The translations under genes and the position numbers were made by a program. This document shows, piece by piece, positions 8,151 through 17,878 of a DNA stretch of 50,684 nt; the stretch's first letter is position 1; each line of letters opens with the position of its first letter. The stretch spans positions 1 to 50,684 of the forward strand of contig JANNQN010000401.1 in the NCBI GenBank assembly GCA_031400775.1, in the 5' to 3' direction. Under the pieces are notes generated by a model. It searched no databases and was not told the DNA's origin. It saw only the letters and a program-made list of their open reading frames with translations. The DNA comes from PALSA-1355 sp031400775 (GTDB lineage: Bacteria > Planctomycetota > Planctomycetia > Pirellulales > PALSA-1355).

Positions 8151-9632
8151 TTACACCAGGTGCTGGCGCCGCAGCGATTCGAGCAAACCCAGAATCGGCT
8201 TGGTCCGGCCGTGGGCGTCGATCAGTCCGCCGTGGGGAAACGCGTGCGGCTGGCTATCGAGCAATTGGTTCCAGATGATTCCCTGCACGGGCTGCTTGGC
8301 CAAGAGCACGCCCAGCAACTTCTCGCTCCAGGCTCGCTGGGTCTCCGCCGACACGGCCTCGGCGTAGTTGAGCGCGCGAATGCCGCGATGCGCCTGCGGA
8401 TCGGGACCGCTGGCGCTGGGCACGCACAGCGTGACCAACAGCGGCAGGCCCAACGTACTCCAGCGATCCAACTGCCGCGCGAACTCGATCAGGTCGCGCG
8501 GCTCGGTGCCTTCGGGCGCGTAGCCGGCATTGATCGATAGTCCGATGCCGGAGAGGCCCAGTTCGGCCCGCACCAGCGCGTCGGCAAAGTGCAGCGGCGA
8601 AAGGTCGTAATCTTCGCGGCTCATGAACGAGCCCCAGGGCTGATCGATGGTCAGCACCACCGGCGACCGGGGATCGACGCGGCGGATGGTCTCGATCGTG
8701 AGCACGGCCAACCGCAGCCGCTCTTCTTCGGCATGCTCGAATTCGTTGTTCAGGTTCAAACCGGCCGCGCATTGCCAAAGCTGTACCTTGCCGCGAAAGT
8801 GGCTCACCACGGCTTCGATGTGCTCGGCCACGCAAGAGCGGAAGCTTTCCTCGTCCCCTTCGCCCCACATATACATCCAGTCCGGCAGCGACCACTTGTC
8901 GATTTGCAGTAGCGGGCCGCCGCAGATTTTCAGACCATTGGCACGGCACCAGTCGATCTGCTGGTCACCGAGCGAGAAGTCGGGCTTACCCTGATTGATC
9001 TCGATCTCGCGCCAGGTGAGCGGCACCAGCGCCGTGTTGAACGTGCTGGCGATCTGAGCGGCCAACGGATTTGAGGCGCTGAGGCCGCTGAGGTTGATGC
9101 CCAACAACGTGCTCAACTTGCCGGCCTGTTGATGCCGAGCCGCCAGGGCCTGTTCCACGAAGGCGCTGCTCAGCAGGGTCATCGCATCCAGCGCGCCGCG
9201 AGTGGCAGCACGGGCGCGGTCGGTGCTCGCCTCGTCCTCCTGCCGCGTTGCCGCCCACGACAAATGCTCGCGAGCCCCCGTTGTGGCCGCCATCACGTCA
9301 GGGCCGATCGCCATCCCCATCCCCCGCCAAACCGAAATCTGGTTGAGCAAGCGGTTGAGGGTCCCGCGAGCAATCTCGACGTCAAGGTGGTAGGGACGCT
9401 CGCGCTCCATCAAGCTGGCAGTGGAGAGCATCAGCTCGCCGTAACCCTGCACGGCGTAGGGAATGAAGAAGTTGCCCGAGTCGCTCTCGGCTCGTCTCAC
9501 GTCCAGGCCAGTCGCGTTCCATTCGGCACGGGTCCGCCAGGGAATCTCGTCCAGGCCCGCCATATACGCACGCTCGACGGCGTCCGCTGCGACCCACTCG
9601 CGGCGCGGTACCAGGAATTTGATCACGCCCAT
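8151..9632 (-). CDS. GH10-like TIM-barrel protein lacking both catalytic glutamates
   Basis: 493 residues, no signal peptide. Residues 1-170 form a mixed beta/helical N-terminal domain; about 175-490 look like a glycoside hydrolase family 10 (xylanase) barrel. Matching landmarks are FNTALVPLTWREIE (198-211), the DWCRANGLKI helix (227-236), LPDWMYMW (249-256) and a C-terminal GIIWNQLLDSQPHAFPHGGL (451-470) followed by LIDAHGRTKPIL. The GH10 acid/base motif WDVVNEA is here WQCAAGL (286-292), and the nucleophile motif ITELD is VTLCV (400-404), so both catalytic Glu are absent. Inference: a non-hydrolytic, perhaps carbohydrate-binding, pseudo-enzyme, or an enzyme using other residues. It is cytoplasmic as predicted. 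The start ATG at 9632 is supported by the lack of alternatives before conserved residues. Confidence 0.75.
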   Translation of the reverse strand: MGVIKFLVPRREWVAADAVERAYMAGLDEIPWRTRAEWNATGLDVRRAESDSGNFFIPYAVQGYGELMLSTASLMERERPYHLDVEIARGTLNRLLNQISVWRGMGMAIGPDVMAATTGAREHLSWAATRQEDEASTDRARAATRGALDAMTLLSSAFVEQALAARHQQAGKLSTLLGINLSGLSASNPLAAQIASTFNTALVPLTWREIEINQGKPDFSLGDQQIDWCRANGLKICGGPLLQIDKWSLPDWMYMWGEGDEESFRSCVAEHIEAVVSHFRGKVQLWQCAAGLNLNNEFEHAEEERLRLAVLTIETIRRVDPRSPVVLTIDQPWGSFMSREDYDLSPLHFADALVRAELGLSGIGLSINAGYAPEGTEPRDLIEFARQLDRWSTLGLPLLVTLCVPSASGPDPQAHRGIRALNYAEAVSAETQRAWSEKLLGVLLAKQPVQGIIWNQLLDSQPHAFPHGGLIDAHGRTKPILGLLESLRRQHLV

Positions 9633-9847
9633 CGGCGAATAGCATCCTCGAAGTGAAAGCGTGACCCGCTATGCCCCCAAGGGCCGGATGGGAACTCGCT
9701 CGCTGGTTCGATTGGAACGTATCAGACGCGTGCCCGAGGGCGAGTCTAACCCAATGGCTCCAGCCGTTCAACTGTTCGCGGTCAGCGAGCAATGAGGGTG
9801 CAAGGTCGAAAGGGATGCGCATCGGCGGTAGTCCACCAGGCAGGTTT

Positions 9848-9856
9848 TGCTATACT
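9848..9856 (+). promoter_or_regulatory. Extended -10 promoter element upstream of purC
   Basis: TGCTATACT lies about 70 bp before the purC start, matching the TGn-TATAAT extended -10 pattern at 5 of 6 hexamer positions. No good -35 is seen, as is usual for extended -10 promoters. It supports the downstream ATG at 9926 over the one at 9872, since a start at 9872 would leave almost no leader. Confidence 0.4.
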
Positions 9857-9925
9857 CGGCCCGTTAGAACGATGCGCGTCGAGTTCGCGACGCTATCTGT
9901 ACTCGAAGTTGGATCGATCGACCCC

Positions 9926-10813
9926 ATGCCAGGCGCCGTGCTGCAAACCCGAGTAGGCGATTTGCCGGTTCGCCGCGGCAAAGTCCGCGATATCTACGAT
10001 CTGGGCCGTCAGTTGTTGATGGTCAGCACCGATCGGATCAGCGCTTTCGACTGGATCCTGCCGACCGGCATCCCGGACAAAGGGCGCGTGCTCACGCAGA
10101 CCAGTGCCTTTTGGTTCGAGCGGATGAACGAGCCGCACCACCTGGTGACGACCGATGTCGGCGCGATGGATTTGCCGCTCGAGGTCGACCGTGCGCCTCT
10201 TTTCGGACGCAGCATGCTCGTGCGCAAGACCGAAGTCGTGCCGATCGAGTGTGTCGTGCGCGGATACTTGTCGGGCTCTGGATGGAAGGAATATCGTCAG
10301 CAGGGGAGCGTCTGCGGAATTCGACTGCCCGCGGGACTCAAGGAAAGCGACGCGTTGCCCGAGCCGATCTTCACGCCCGCCACCAAGGAAGAGAGCGGGC
10401 ACGACATCAATATCTCGTTCGAGACGATGGTCGACCTGGTGGGCCGGGAAATCTCCGAGGAGCTGCGCCGCCGCAGCCTGGGCGTGTACGCGCGCGGCGC
10501 CGAGTTCGCCCGCTCGCGGGGCATCATCATTGCCGACACCAAGTTCGAATGGGGCCGCGTCGACGGCAGTATCATCTTGATCGACGAAGTGTTGACGCCC
10601 GACAGTTCGCGCTTCTGGCCGCAGGATCAGTACGCCCCGGGCGGGCCTCAGCCGTCTTTCGACAAGCAGTTTGTGCGCGACTGGCTGGAGACGACCGGCT
10701 GGGACAAGAACAGCCCGCCTCCGGAGTTGCCCGCCGACGTCGTGGCCCAGACTCGCGACAAATATATCCAGGCCTACGAGCGATTGACCGGCGTGGCTTT
10801 CGGTTGGAAGTAG
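9926..10813 (+). CDS. purC: Phosphoribosylaminoimidazole-succinocarboxamide synthase (SAICAR synthetase)
   Basis: 295 residues, the usual length for the monofunctional enzyme. It joins CAIR and aspartate using ATP in step 8 of purine synthesis (cytoplasm). Seen: the nucleotide-binding RRGKVRDIYDLG near the start, STDRISAFDWILP, RGYLSGSGWKEY, the TPATKEESGHDINIS stretch, GIIIADTKFEWG and IDEVLTPDSSRFWP, all PurC signatures. The start at 9926 (MPGAVLQTRVG) is preferred because it begins just before the conserved region and leaves a 5' leader after the extended -10 at 9848-9856. The ATG at 9872 would add 18 residues. The gene stands alone; purB is 17 kb away in this window, so purine genes are scattered. 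It converges on the Ig-like gene with 35 bp between. Confidence 0.95.
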   Translation: MPGAVLQTRVGDLPVRRGKVRDIYDLGRQLLMVSTDRISAFDWILPTGIPDKGRVLTQTSAFWFERMNEPHHLVTTDVGAMDLPLEVDRAPLFGRSMLVRKTEVVPIECVVRGYLSGSGWKEYRQQGSVCGIRLPAGLKESDALPEPIFTPATKEESGHDINISFETMVDLVGREISEELRRRSLGVYARGAEFARSRGIIIADTKFEWGRVDGSIILIDEVLTPDSSRFWPQDQYAPGGPQPSFDKQFVRDWLETTGWDKNSPPPELPADVVAQTRDKYIQAYERLTGVAFGWK

Positions 10814-10848
10814 GCGTCAACGACGCGCGCCCATCGAATACTGCTGAT

Positions 10849-12504
10849 CTAATTGGCCGGTACCAGCGGTCGAACGCCGCGAATGCGCCCCTCGGGACGA
10901 TGGCGATCCAGCGATACCGCCTCGGCCGTTTCGAACGCGCCGACATTGCCGGCTTCATCGCGTACTTCGAGCCGCAAGAAGATGCGGTCGGGAACCCGAT
11001 TGTCGAGTCGCCAGCGATAGCTGCCGGTGTTTTCCAACCCGGCGGCGATCGGCGTCCACGGTCCGCCCGCGCCGGCGCTGAAAGAAATCGCGATCGGGCG
11101 GGTGTCCAGCACGTCGTCGCCGGCTTCCCAGCCGATCGCCAGTTCGCCGGCCTCGGCCGCCACTTCCGCCGAGGTGATTCGACCCGAGGGCTTGGTCAGG
11201 TCCACGCCAATCCAGATATCCGGCGCGTCGCCGTCGGCCGGCGGTCGCCCGCCCAATCCGCTGCCGCTTTGCACCACGATGCGAAAGCCATAGATCCCTT
11301 CGGCGTCGATGCTCACCGGCAGGGGGCTGCGATTATCGGGGTCGACGCCGAAGATCGACCAACTGCGGCCGCCGTCGCGCGTCCCCCACAATTCGACCTT
11401 GCCCACGCCGGAGCTGCCCACCGAGTCGATCTCATACTCCAATTCAAACGCGCGGGCGTTGACCATTCGCGGCCGCTGGCCCGCTGGCAGTTGGCTGAAG
11501 TCGAGCGGCGAGCCCGGCGGACCTCCGCGCGATAGCGGGCCGGCGGCCGTGCCCGGATTGCCACTCGGGTCACTGATGTTGGACATGCGCCAGTTGGCGT
11601 CTCGGCCACGAGGCTCGGCGGCAGGTGGTGAGACGGCGGGCGGAGAATAACCGCCGGAAGCGCGCGACAAGGGGTCGGCCGTGGATCGGTCGATCGGCCA
11701 GCGCGTCGGATCGTTTAGGTTCGAACCGGGCTGCGCCAAATTGCTCGCGCCGGCGGGCGATTGTCCTGGAACGAGGCTCCGCGCCACGTCGCCGGGCGCG
11801 GCCGGCGGACCCGGCTTGACGACCGCCTGGCTGACGGCCGGATTGCCGGCGTTGTCGCTGATTTCCGCGCGCACCAACAAAGGGCCATTGGCCGTGCGAG
11901 GCCACCAGGTGGTTTCGCCGGTAAAAGTATGACGCATGGCGGCCGGCGGCGACTCGACGGCAACTTTCTCCCAAAGCTCGGACGAGTTGGCCTGATATTC
12001 GAGCTTGAAGCTGCCCACTTTCAGGTGCGGATCCACGGCTTGCCAACGGGCCACGATCTCGCCGGCCGCGCCGCGAACGGCCGTCAATTCCAACCGCGGC
12101 GCGATCGTGTCGACGGTCACCTTGAGTTGCGGCTCGAGCGGACCTTCGGGCCGGACGGTTCCTTGTGCATCGACGGTGCGGATGCTGTACCAATAGTCGC
12201 CGTCGCGCGGCGAGCGAAACACGAACCCGCCTTTATCGGGTTTGACCTTGCTCGATAGATCCCAGGTCGTGCCGCCATTGGTCGAGACGTGCAATTGAAC
12301 TTCGACCGGCTGCTGACTGGGCGTTTGCGCCGGCTCGATGCGAAATGGAATCGTGTAGGCGTTCTGCCGCGTGGAAGTGGTCAAGGGAGCGGAACGCGTC
12401 GGCTCGGCGGCAGCGGGAACACCGCCCTCGGGCGCAGCGGTGGCGGCTGAACTCAAGCGGGTCAGCGCCAACGTAAGCGCGGCGATTCTTAAGCCTGGCC
12501 GCAT
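10849..12504 (-). CDS. Secreted Ig-like / Asp-box repeat protein of unknown function
   Basis: About 551 residues. Signal peptide MRPGLRIAALTLALTRLSSA, then beta-sandwich modules. Seen: VSTNGGTTWDLSSK and WGTRDGGRSWSIFG, which resemble Asp-box (S-x-D-x-G-x-T-W) hairpins; VDTIAPRLELTAV, IVARWQAVDPHLKVGSFKLEYQ and FLRLEVRDEAGNVG, typical of bacterial Ig-like/fibronectin repeats; and a Pro/Ser/Gly-rich linker in the middle (about 270-340). At least three similar modules are present, with the first and last most alike. No catalytic motif is visible, so a surface, adhesion or carbohydrate-contact role is inferred only. The ATG at 12504 gives the best signal peptide; the ATG at 12516 four codons earlier is nearly as good. 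Longer upstream in-frame starts would place charged residues before the signal peptide. Confidence 0.72.
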   Translation of the reverse strand: MRPGLRIAALTLALTRLSSAATAAPEGGVPAAAEPTRSAPLTTSTRQNAYTIPFRIEPAQTPSQQPVEVQLHVSTNGGTTWDLSSKVKPDKGGFVFRSPRDGDYWYSIRTVDAQGTVRPEGPLEPQLKVTVDTIAPRLELTAVRGAAGEIVARWQAVDPHLKVGSFKLEYQANSSELWEKVAVESPPAAMRHTFTGETTWWPRTANGPLLVRAEISDNAGNPAVSQAVVKPGPPAAPGDVARSLVPGQSPAGASNLAQPGSNLNDPTRWPIDRSTADPLSRASGGYSPPAVSPPAAEPRGRDANWRMSNISDPSGNPGTAAGPLSRGGPPGSPLDFSQLPAGQRPRMVNARAFELEYEIDSVGSSGVGKVELWGTRDGGRSWSIFGVDPDNRSPLPVSIDAEGIYGFRIVVQSGSGLGGRPPADGDAPDIWIGVDLTKPSGRITSAEVAAEAGELAIGWEAGDDVLDTRPIAISFSAGAGGPWTPIAAGLENTGSYRWRLDNRVPDRIFLRLEVRDEAGNVGAFETAEAVSLDRHRPEGRIRGVRPLVPAN

Positions 12505-12731
12505 CGTGCAACACATCCACGATTCATGGTGTCGTCGGTCCATGCGCGCGCAGGATCGAACGTCCAACTCGCGCTTAAAGCAAATATCGGAACCGACGAC
12601 CTTGCCGCTTGAGCAGGAGTTAGCGACGGACCGGAAAAAACAAGCCGGGCAATCTGGGGGCCGACCGCGGGGGCGTAGCAAGCCTGAGTTACCACCAGCG
12701 TTTCGGGAAAAAGAGTCGCTGCTAGCGATGG

Positions 12732-13379
12732 TTAGCCCGCGCGGGTCGCGCGAACGACCTCGACAAACTGTCGGGCCAGCTTTTCGATGGGCTGCAATTG
12801 ACCGGCCGCGACGGCCTTGGGATCGACCAGCGAGCTTCCCACTCCCAGGGCATAGGCGCCGCTCCGCAAAAACGCGGGGGCCGTCTCCAGGGTGACTCCG
12901 CCGGTCGGCATCAGCCGAATCTGGGGCAATGGTCCGGCCAGGGCTTTCAAATAGGCCGGTCCCGTGACATCCGAGGGAAATACCTTGACGATGTCGGCGC
13001 CGGCTTCCCAGGCAGAAAGGATTTCAGTGGGCGAAAATGCGCCCGGCATGACCAGCTTGTCGTAACGACGGCAGAGCTGGATCACATCGAGATCGAGCGT
13101 TGGCGAGACGATGAACTCGGCCCCCGACAGCAAGGCGAAGCGGGCCGTCTCGGCATCCAACACCGTGCCGGCCCCCAGTAGGATCTTGTCCCCCAGCCGC
13201 TCGGCCACTTGTTCGAGCACTTTGTGCGCCCGCGGGACCGTAAACGTGACTTCCATCACCTCCACGCCGCCGGCCAATAGCGCTTCGGCGACATCGCACA
13301 GCAACTCGCCGCTGGCTGCCCGGATGACGGCCACGATTCCGCTGCGATGGACTCGTTCGAGGTTGGCCAGTTTACTCAT
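12732..13379 (-). CDS. eda: 2-dehydro-3-deoxy-phosphogluconate (KDPG) / 4-hydroxy-2-oxoglutarate aldolase
   Basis: 215 residues, the usual length. This class I aldolase splits KDPG to pyruvate and glyceraldehyde-3-phosphate (Entner-Doudoroff and uronate pathways). Seen: GIVAVIRAAS near residue 15, the catalytic glutamate in GGVEVMEVTFTVP, LLGAGTVLD, the Schiff-base lysine in ADIVKVFPSD and the phosphate-binding MPTGGV and GVGSSLVD. It is a trimeric TIM-barrel enzyme of the cytoplasm. The ATG at 13379 (MSKLANLERV) is chosen as the family-typical start; an in-frame extension to 13442 is unlikely. No KDG kinase gene is adjacent, so the substrate pathway (KDPG or KDPGal) is unproven. It lies upstream of the Ig-like gene on the same strand but with 227 bp between, so separate units are likely. 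Confidence 0.93.
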   Translation of the reverse strand: MSKLANLERVHRSGIVAVIRAASGELLCDVAEALLAGGVEVMEVTFTVPRAHKVLEQVAERLGDKILLGAGTVLDAETARFALLSGAEFIVSPTLDLDVIQLCRRYDKLVMPGAFSPTEILSAWEAGADIVKVFPSDVTGPAYLKALAGPLPQIRLMPTGGVTLETAPAFLRSGAYALGVGSSLVDPKAVAAGQLQPIEKLARQFVEVVRATRAG

Positions 13380-13729
13380 CAAATGACTCTTAAAGTGCGC
13401 GCGTTTCTGCCTGGCTTGGGCCAGCGCAGCCGACTGTTGCAAGGCTAGCCTGGGCGGAGTCCGGCTGTCAACTTGCGGTGCGGGGGCGAAGCCTGCCGAG
13501 CGCAGTGCTTCCCAGAGTCACTCCGGCCGGAGAATCTTCGGGCTACTGGCCGTCCGTGGCATCGCGATTGCGTGTTGCATTGAAACTACCGCCGGGGGGC
13601 CATTTCTAGCACAGGCGGTGGAGAATTTTACAATCCTGGACGGCACCGTTTGCACCGTGCATAATAGCAAACGGCGGGTAGGGGGGAATCTGGCAAAGGC
13701 CGCGGCCCGTTTTCTGGCTGGCGCTTCGA
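13380..13729. other. Intergenic region between eda and the SHOCT-like gene
   Basis: 350 bp between divergent genes. It contains a candidate promoter and an 8-bp inverted repeat (described separately) near 13637-13674 in front of the rightward gene. I see no coding signal. Confidence 0.5.
13637..13674 (+). promoter_or_regulatory. Candidate sigma-70 promoter with overlapping inverted repeat
   Basis: TGGACG (13637-13642), a 17-bp spacer and CATAAT (13660-13665) form a plausible promoter for the SHOCT gene at 13730. A perfect inverted repeat CCGTTTGC (13646-13653) / GCAAACGG (13667-13674) with a 13-nt spacer straddles the -10, suggesting an operator. Inference only. Confidence 0.35.
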
Positions 13730-13993
13730 ATGGCCGAATTCTTGGGCAGCCCTCACGCGACGATTGTCTTCCTATTGGCTTTGACGGCTACGCTGATCGC
13801 CGGTGGGATCTACCTGATCGGCAGGGTCCGTGCCGGTATCAACGCCAAAGAGCCCCCAGCCAATGAGTGGCTGACGAAATTCAAAGATTTGCACGCCCAG
13901 GGTGAGCTAAGCGACGAGGAATACCGAACAATAAAGGCTATGCTGGCGGAACGCTTGCAGCGGGAGTTAAACAGTACGGACGAACCACGTTAG
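13730..13993 (+). CDS. Small single-pass membrane protein with C-terminal SHOCT-like motif
   Basis: 87 residues. A hydrophobic segment (residues about 11-30, TIVFLLALTATLIAGGIYLI) is followed by a cytoplasmic tail with FKDLHAQGELSDEEYRTIKA and LAERL, which matches the SHOCT pattern L-x-x-L-x-x-x-G-x-(I/L)-(T/S)-x-x-E-(F/Y). SHOCT segments occur at the ends of many bacterial membrane proteins and are thought to mediate oligomerisation. No enzymatic role can be read. A candidate regulated promoter precedes it. It lies 285 bp upstream of clpX on the same strand but nothing links the two. The ATG at 13730 places the membrane helix 10 residues in. Confidence 0.72.
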   Translation: MAEFLGSPHATIVFLLALTATLIAGGIYLIGRVRAGINAKEPPANEWLTKFKDLHAQGELSDEEYRTIKAMLAERLQRELNSTDEPR

Positions 13994-14278
13994 TCCGATT
14001 TTGCCTGTCGGGTAGCCTGGTCGGACGATGGAGCGCGAGAGCGCGAAGCAGGGTTTCTGCAAGCGCGCGGCAAGGCTTGACGCGAGTGAATTTGATCCTT
14101 CAGTGCGACTACGGATTGTAAAATAATGAACTGCTCGAATTTATTTCGGACAGGGACGATTTCTGGCCAGTGCAATGACGCGACCTGATGGCCACTCGAG
14201 CGACACCTCGGATTTTCTCCTTGGCTTTGTCGGGCAACCTCGCCCGGCTTGCTCGAGGGGACTTTGAAAGGAGTAGAC

Positions 14279-15565
<1,287 letters not shown>

Positions 15566-15629
15566 CGTTCAAGCCCGTGCGCTGAATAAGCCCGCGGGAT
15601 CTTCGAGTTCGCGCTCTATTTCAACGAGA

Positions 15630-15672
15630 AACCCGGGCCGCATCCATTTGGGGCGGCCCGGGTTGTTTCGTT
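15630..15672 (+). terminator. Rho-independent terminator after clpX
   Basis: Perfect 11-bp stem AACCCGGGCCG (15630-15640) / CGGCCCGGGTT (15654-15664), 13-nt loop, followed by a T-rich run (GTTTCGTTT). Confidence 0.8.
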
Positions 15673-15778
15673 TGTGCCGCGGTCGAACCTCATCCTTTGT
15701 GAGTCAATGGGTTAGGCAGGCGAGCCATTCGGATGATACACTGCCAGTAATCTCACCTCCTTGCTCGGAGCGGCTCGC

Positions 15779-17146
15779 ATGAGAATTTCGCCCGCGACGA
15801 TGTTGATCCTCGTGCTCTTTGGCGGCAACCTGCTGGCCGGCGAGAATGTCGCTCGTTCAGTGCCTGATGCCTTCGCCGACCGCGGATACGAACTGCTGCA
15901 CAACAAGGCCTACTTGCCGGCCGACTTCGATCAGCAGACATTCGACGAGACCTGGAAGTGCTGGGAGGAGCCCTTGCGCTCGCAAGCCGAGAAGGCTTCG
16001 CCCGAGGCGCGCCGCGCGATGGCCTTTTCGCGCTACGGATTTACCGCAGCTCCGGGGGACGACTCGGGCAAGCCGCAGCAATACGTCGTGGATGGGAAGG
16101 GCAATTGGACGATGACCTGCCTGGCTTGTCATCAGGGCAAGGTAGCCGGCCAGGTTGTGCCGGGCTTGCCGAACTCCTTATTTGCGCTGCAAACATTGGC
16201 TGAAGACGTTCGTGCGACCAAGCTGCGCCTGCGCAAGCCGCTGGTGCGGATGGATTTTGCCTCGGCCGTGTTTCCCCTGGGCACGAGCAATGGCACGACC
16301 AACGCGGTCGTGTTTGGCATGGCGCTGATGGCCAATCGCGATCCGGCGCTGAACATCGAACCGCACATTCCGCCCAAGATGGTGCATCACGACCACGACG
16401 CGCCGGCCTGGTGGCACTTCAAAAAGAAGAATCGCTTGTACAGCGACGGTTTCGCGAGCAAGAATCATCGGCCGCTGATGCAGTTCATGCTGGTTCCGGA
16501 AAACGGCCCCGACAAGTTCGCCGAATGGGAGGACGATTTTCGCGAAGTCTACGCCTGGCTCGAGTCGCTCGAAGCGCCGCGCTATCCGTTTGCGATCGAT
16601 CGCGGGCTAGCCGAGCGCGGCGAGGCGGTCTTTAACGATAACTGTGCCGAGTGCCACGGCAGCTATGGGGCTAAGAGCAGCTATCCCAACAAGATTGTCT
16701 CGATCGAGGAAGTGGGCACGGATCCGGTGCGACTGAATGCCCTGTCGAGCGAACACCGGGCCGCCTACGGCGACAGTTGGTTCGGTCACTTTGGCAAGAA
16801 CGAGATCGTCAAGGATCCCGGCGGGTATGTAGCGCCGCCATTGGATGGCGTGTGGGCTTCGGCGCCGTACTTTCACAACGGTTCGGTGCCCACGCTATGG
16901 CACGTGCTGCATCCCGCCGAGCGGCCGGCGGTGTGGCTGCGCAGCGAGGACGGCTACGACCAGCAGAAGGGCGGACTCGAAGTAGAGTCTCTCGAGCGCG
17001 TGCCCAAGAGCGTGCAATCCGGGCGCGAGCGCCGCCGCTATTTTGATACCTCCGCCTTCGGCAAGAGCGCCGCAGGGCATCTTTTTCCCGACGCGCTGGA
17101 CGACGACGAAAAGCGCGCCGTGCTCGAGTACTTGAAGACGCTCTGA
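15779..17146 (+). CDS. Secreted diheme c-type cytochrome (MauG/RoxA-like region)
   Basis: 455 residues. Signal peptide MRISPATMLILVLFGGNLLAG, then two heme attachment sites CLACH (114-118) and CAECH (289-293) with candidate distal-ligand His and Met residues after each. GTSNGTTNAVVFGMAL, RPLMQF and APYFHNGSVPTLWHVL (an FHNGS-type heme-pocket motif seen in cytochrome peroxidase/RoxA-like and planctomycete cytochromes) are visible. Length and order fit periplasmic diheme electron carriers or oxidases. Substrate is not deducible. CGGAG at 15766-15770 lies 8 nt upstream of the ATG at 15779. The in-frame start at 15761 lacks this spacing. Confidence 0.82.
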   Translation: MRISPATMLILVLFGGNLLAGENVARSVPDAFADRGYELLHNKAYLPADFDQQTFDETWKCWEEPLRSQAEKASPEARRAMAFSRYGFTAAPGDDSGKPQQYVVDGKGNWTMTCLACHQGKVAGQVVPGLPNSLFALQTLAEDVRATKLRLRKPLVRMDFASAVFPLGTSNGTTNAVVFGMALMANRDPALNIEPHIPPKMVHHDHDAPAWWHFKKKNRLYSDGFASKNHRPLMQFMLVPENGPDKFAEWEDDFREVYAWLESLEAPRYPFAIDRGLAERGEAVFNDNCAECHGSYGAKSSYPNKIVSIEEVGTDPVRLNALSSEHRAAYGDSWFGHFGKNEIVKDPGGYVAPPLDGVWASAPYFHNGSVPTLWHVLHPAERPAVWLRSEDGYDQQKGGLEVESLERVPKSVQSGRERRRYFDTSAFGKSAAGHLFPDALDDDEKRAVLEYLKTL

Positions 17147-17209
17147 CGCGGCGTCGGTTTCGTCGGCGGACAATTGCGGCCCGGCCGGCCGCGGCTATTT
17201 CGACCGAAC

Positions 17210-17626
17210 TTACTTGGCGCGCTTGTGAACCACGAGCACGACCCCCGAGTCGGGTTTGCTCACCAACTCGGCGGGCCGCTCGTCGCCGTTGAGCGTGTAG
17301 CTCATGCGGAGCGAGTCGCCGTCCAGCGCATAGATTCCCTTGAGCGTGCGGCCATTTATTTCCAGGTCGATCTCTTTGGGATTCTTGGTCGAGTCGAGCT
17401 TCACGATGCCGTTGATCGCGTCGCCGACTTTGGGCGCGAGCGTGTACTTCTCTTCCTTGAATTCTCGCACGGCCCCCTTCATGACGTCGACCGGGTTGCC
17501 GTTATAGTCGAACGACTCGACGATCCATTTGCCTTGCAGCGGCTGCAAATCGGCGTCGGCCGCGCGGGCCAAAGGGTTGGGGGTGAGTAGCAAGCATCCG
17601 ACAGCCGCCAGTGCCGAAAACCTCAT
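17210..17626 (-). CDS. TIGR03067-type secreted protein (planctomycete lipocalin-like)
   Basis: 138 residues. Signal peptide MRFSALAAVGCLLLTPNPLARA, then a mainly beta domain with LQGKWIVESFDYNGNPVD, KNPKEIDLEI, LKGIYALDGDSLRMSY and RPAELVSK. This order (L-x-G-x-W ... K-x-I-D-x-x-x-x-G-x-x-x-x-G-I-Y-x-x-x-G-D-x-L) is the TIGR03067 planctomycete domain, of unknown function and often present in many copies per genome. The fold resembles a small lipocalin-like barrel, so ligand binding is possible but unproven. The start is the ATG at 17626, with GGAG 11 nt upstream and a possible extended -10 (TGCTATATT on this strand). It is divergent from the aldo/keto reductase gene. Confidence 0.8.
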   Translation of the reverse strand: MRFSALAAVGCLLLTPNPLARAADADLQPLQGKWIVESFDYNGNPVDVMKGAVREFKEEKYTLAPKVGDAINGIVKLDSTKNPKEIDLEINGRTLKGIYALDGDSLRMSYTLNGDERPAELVSKPDSGVVLVVHKRAK

Positions 17627-17777
17627 ACGTAATCCATCTCCAAGCGATCAATTCGCTGTGAATGCCGTGCGTGATCTCCCCAGCCGAATATAGCAAGGCC
17701 CCAAACCAAATTCCACAAGAGCATTTGGAGGCGGATACCGATTACCTCAAATTCGAGCGGAGTGAGGCGAAAAAACT

Positions 17778-17807
17778 TTGACGATCGGAGCCAGCCGCGT
17801 CTACAAT
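17778..17807 (+). promoter_or_regulatory. Sigma-70-type promoter of the aldo/keto reductase gene
   Basis: TTGACG (17778-17783), 18-bp spacer, TACAAT (17802-17807). Five of six bases match consensus in each hexamer. The expected start near 17814 leaves a leader of about 65 nt before the ATG at 17879. Confidence 0.6.
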
Positions 17808-17878
17808 CAGCCGGCCGGTTGATCTCGCCGCCAGGCGGCGCTGCCGGAAATACCGCTCAATCCCAGGGAGGTTTCGCC

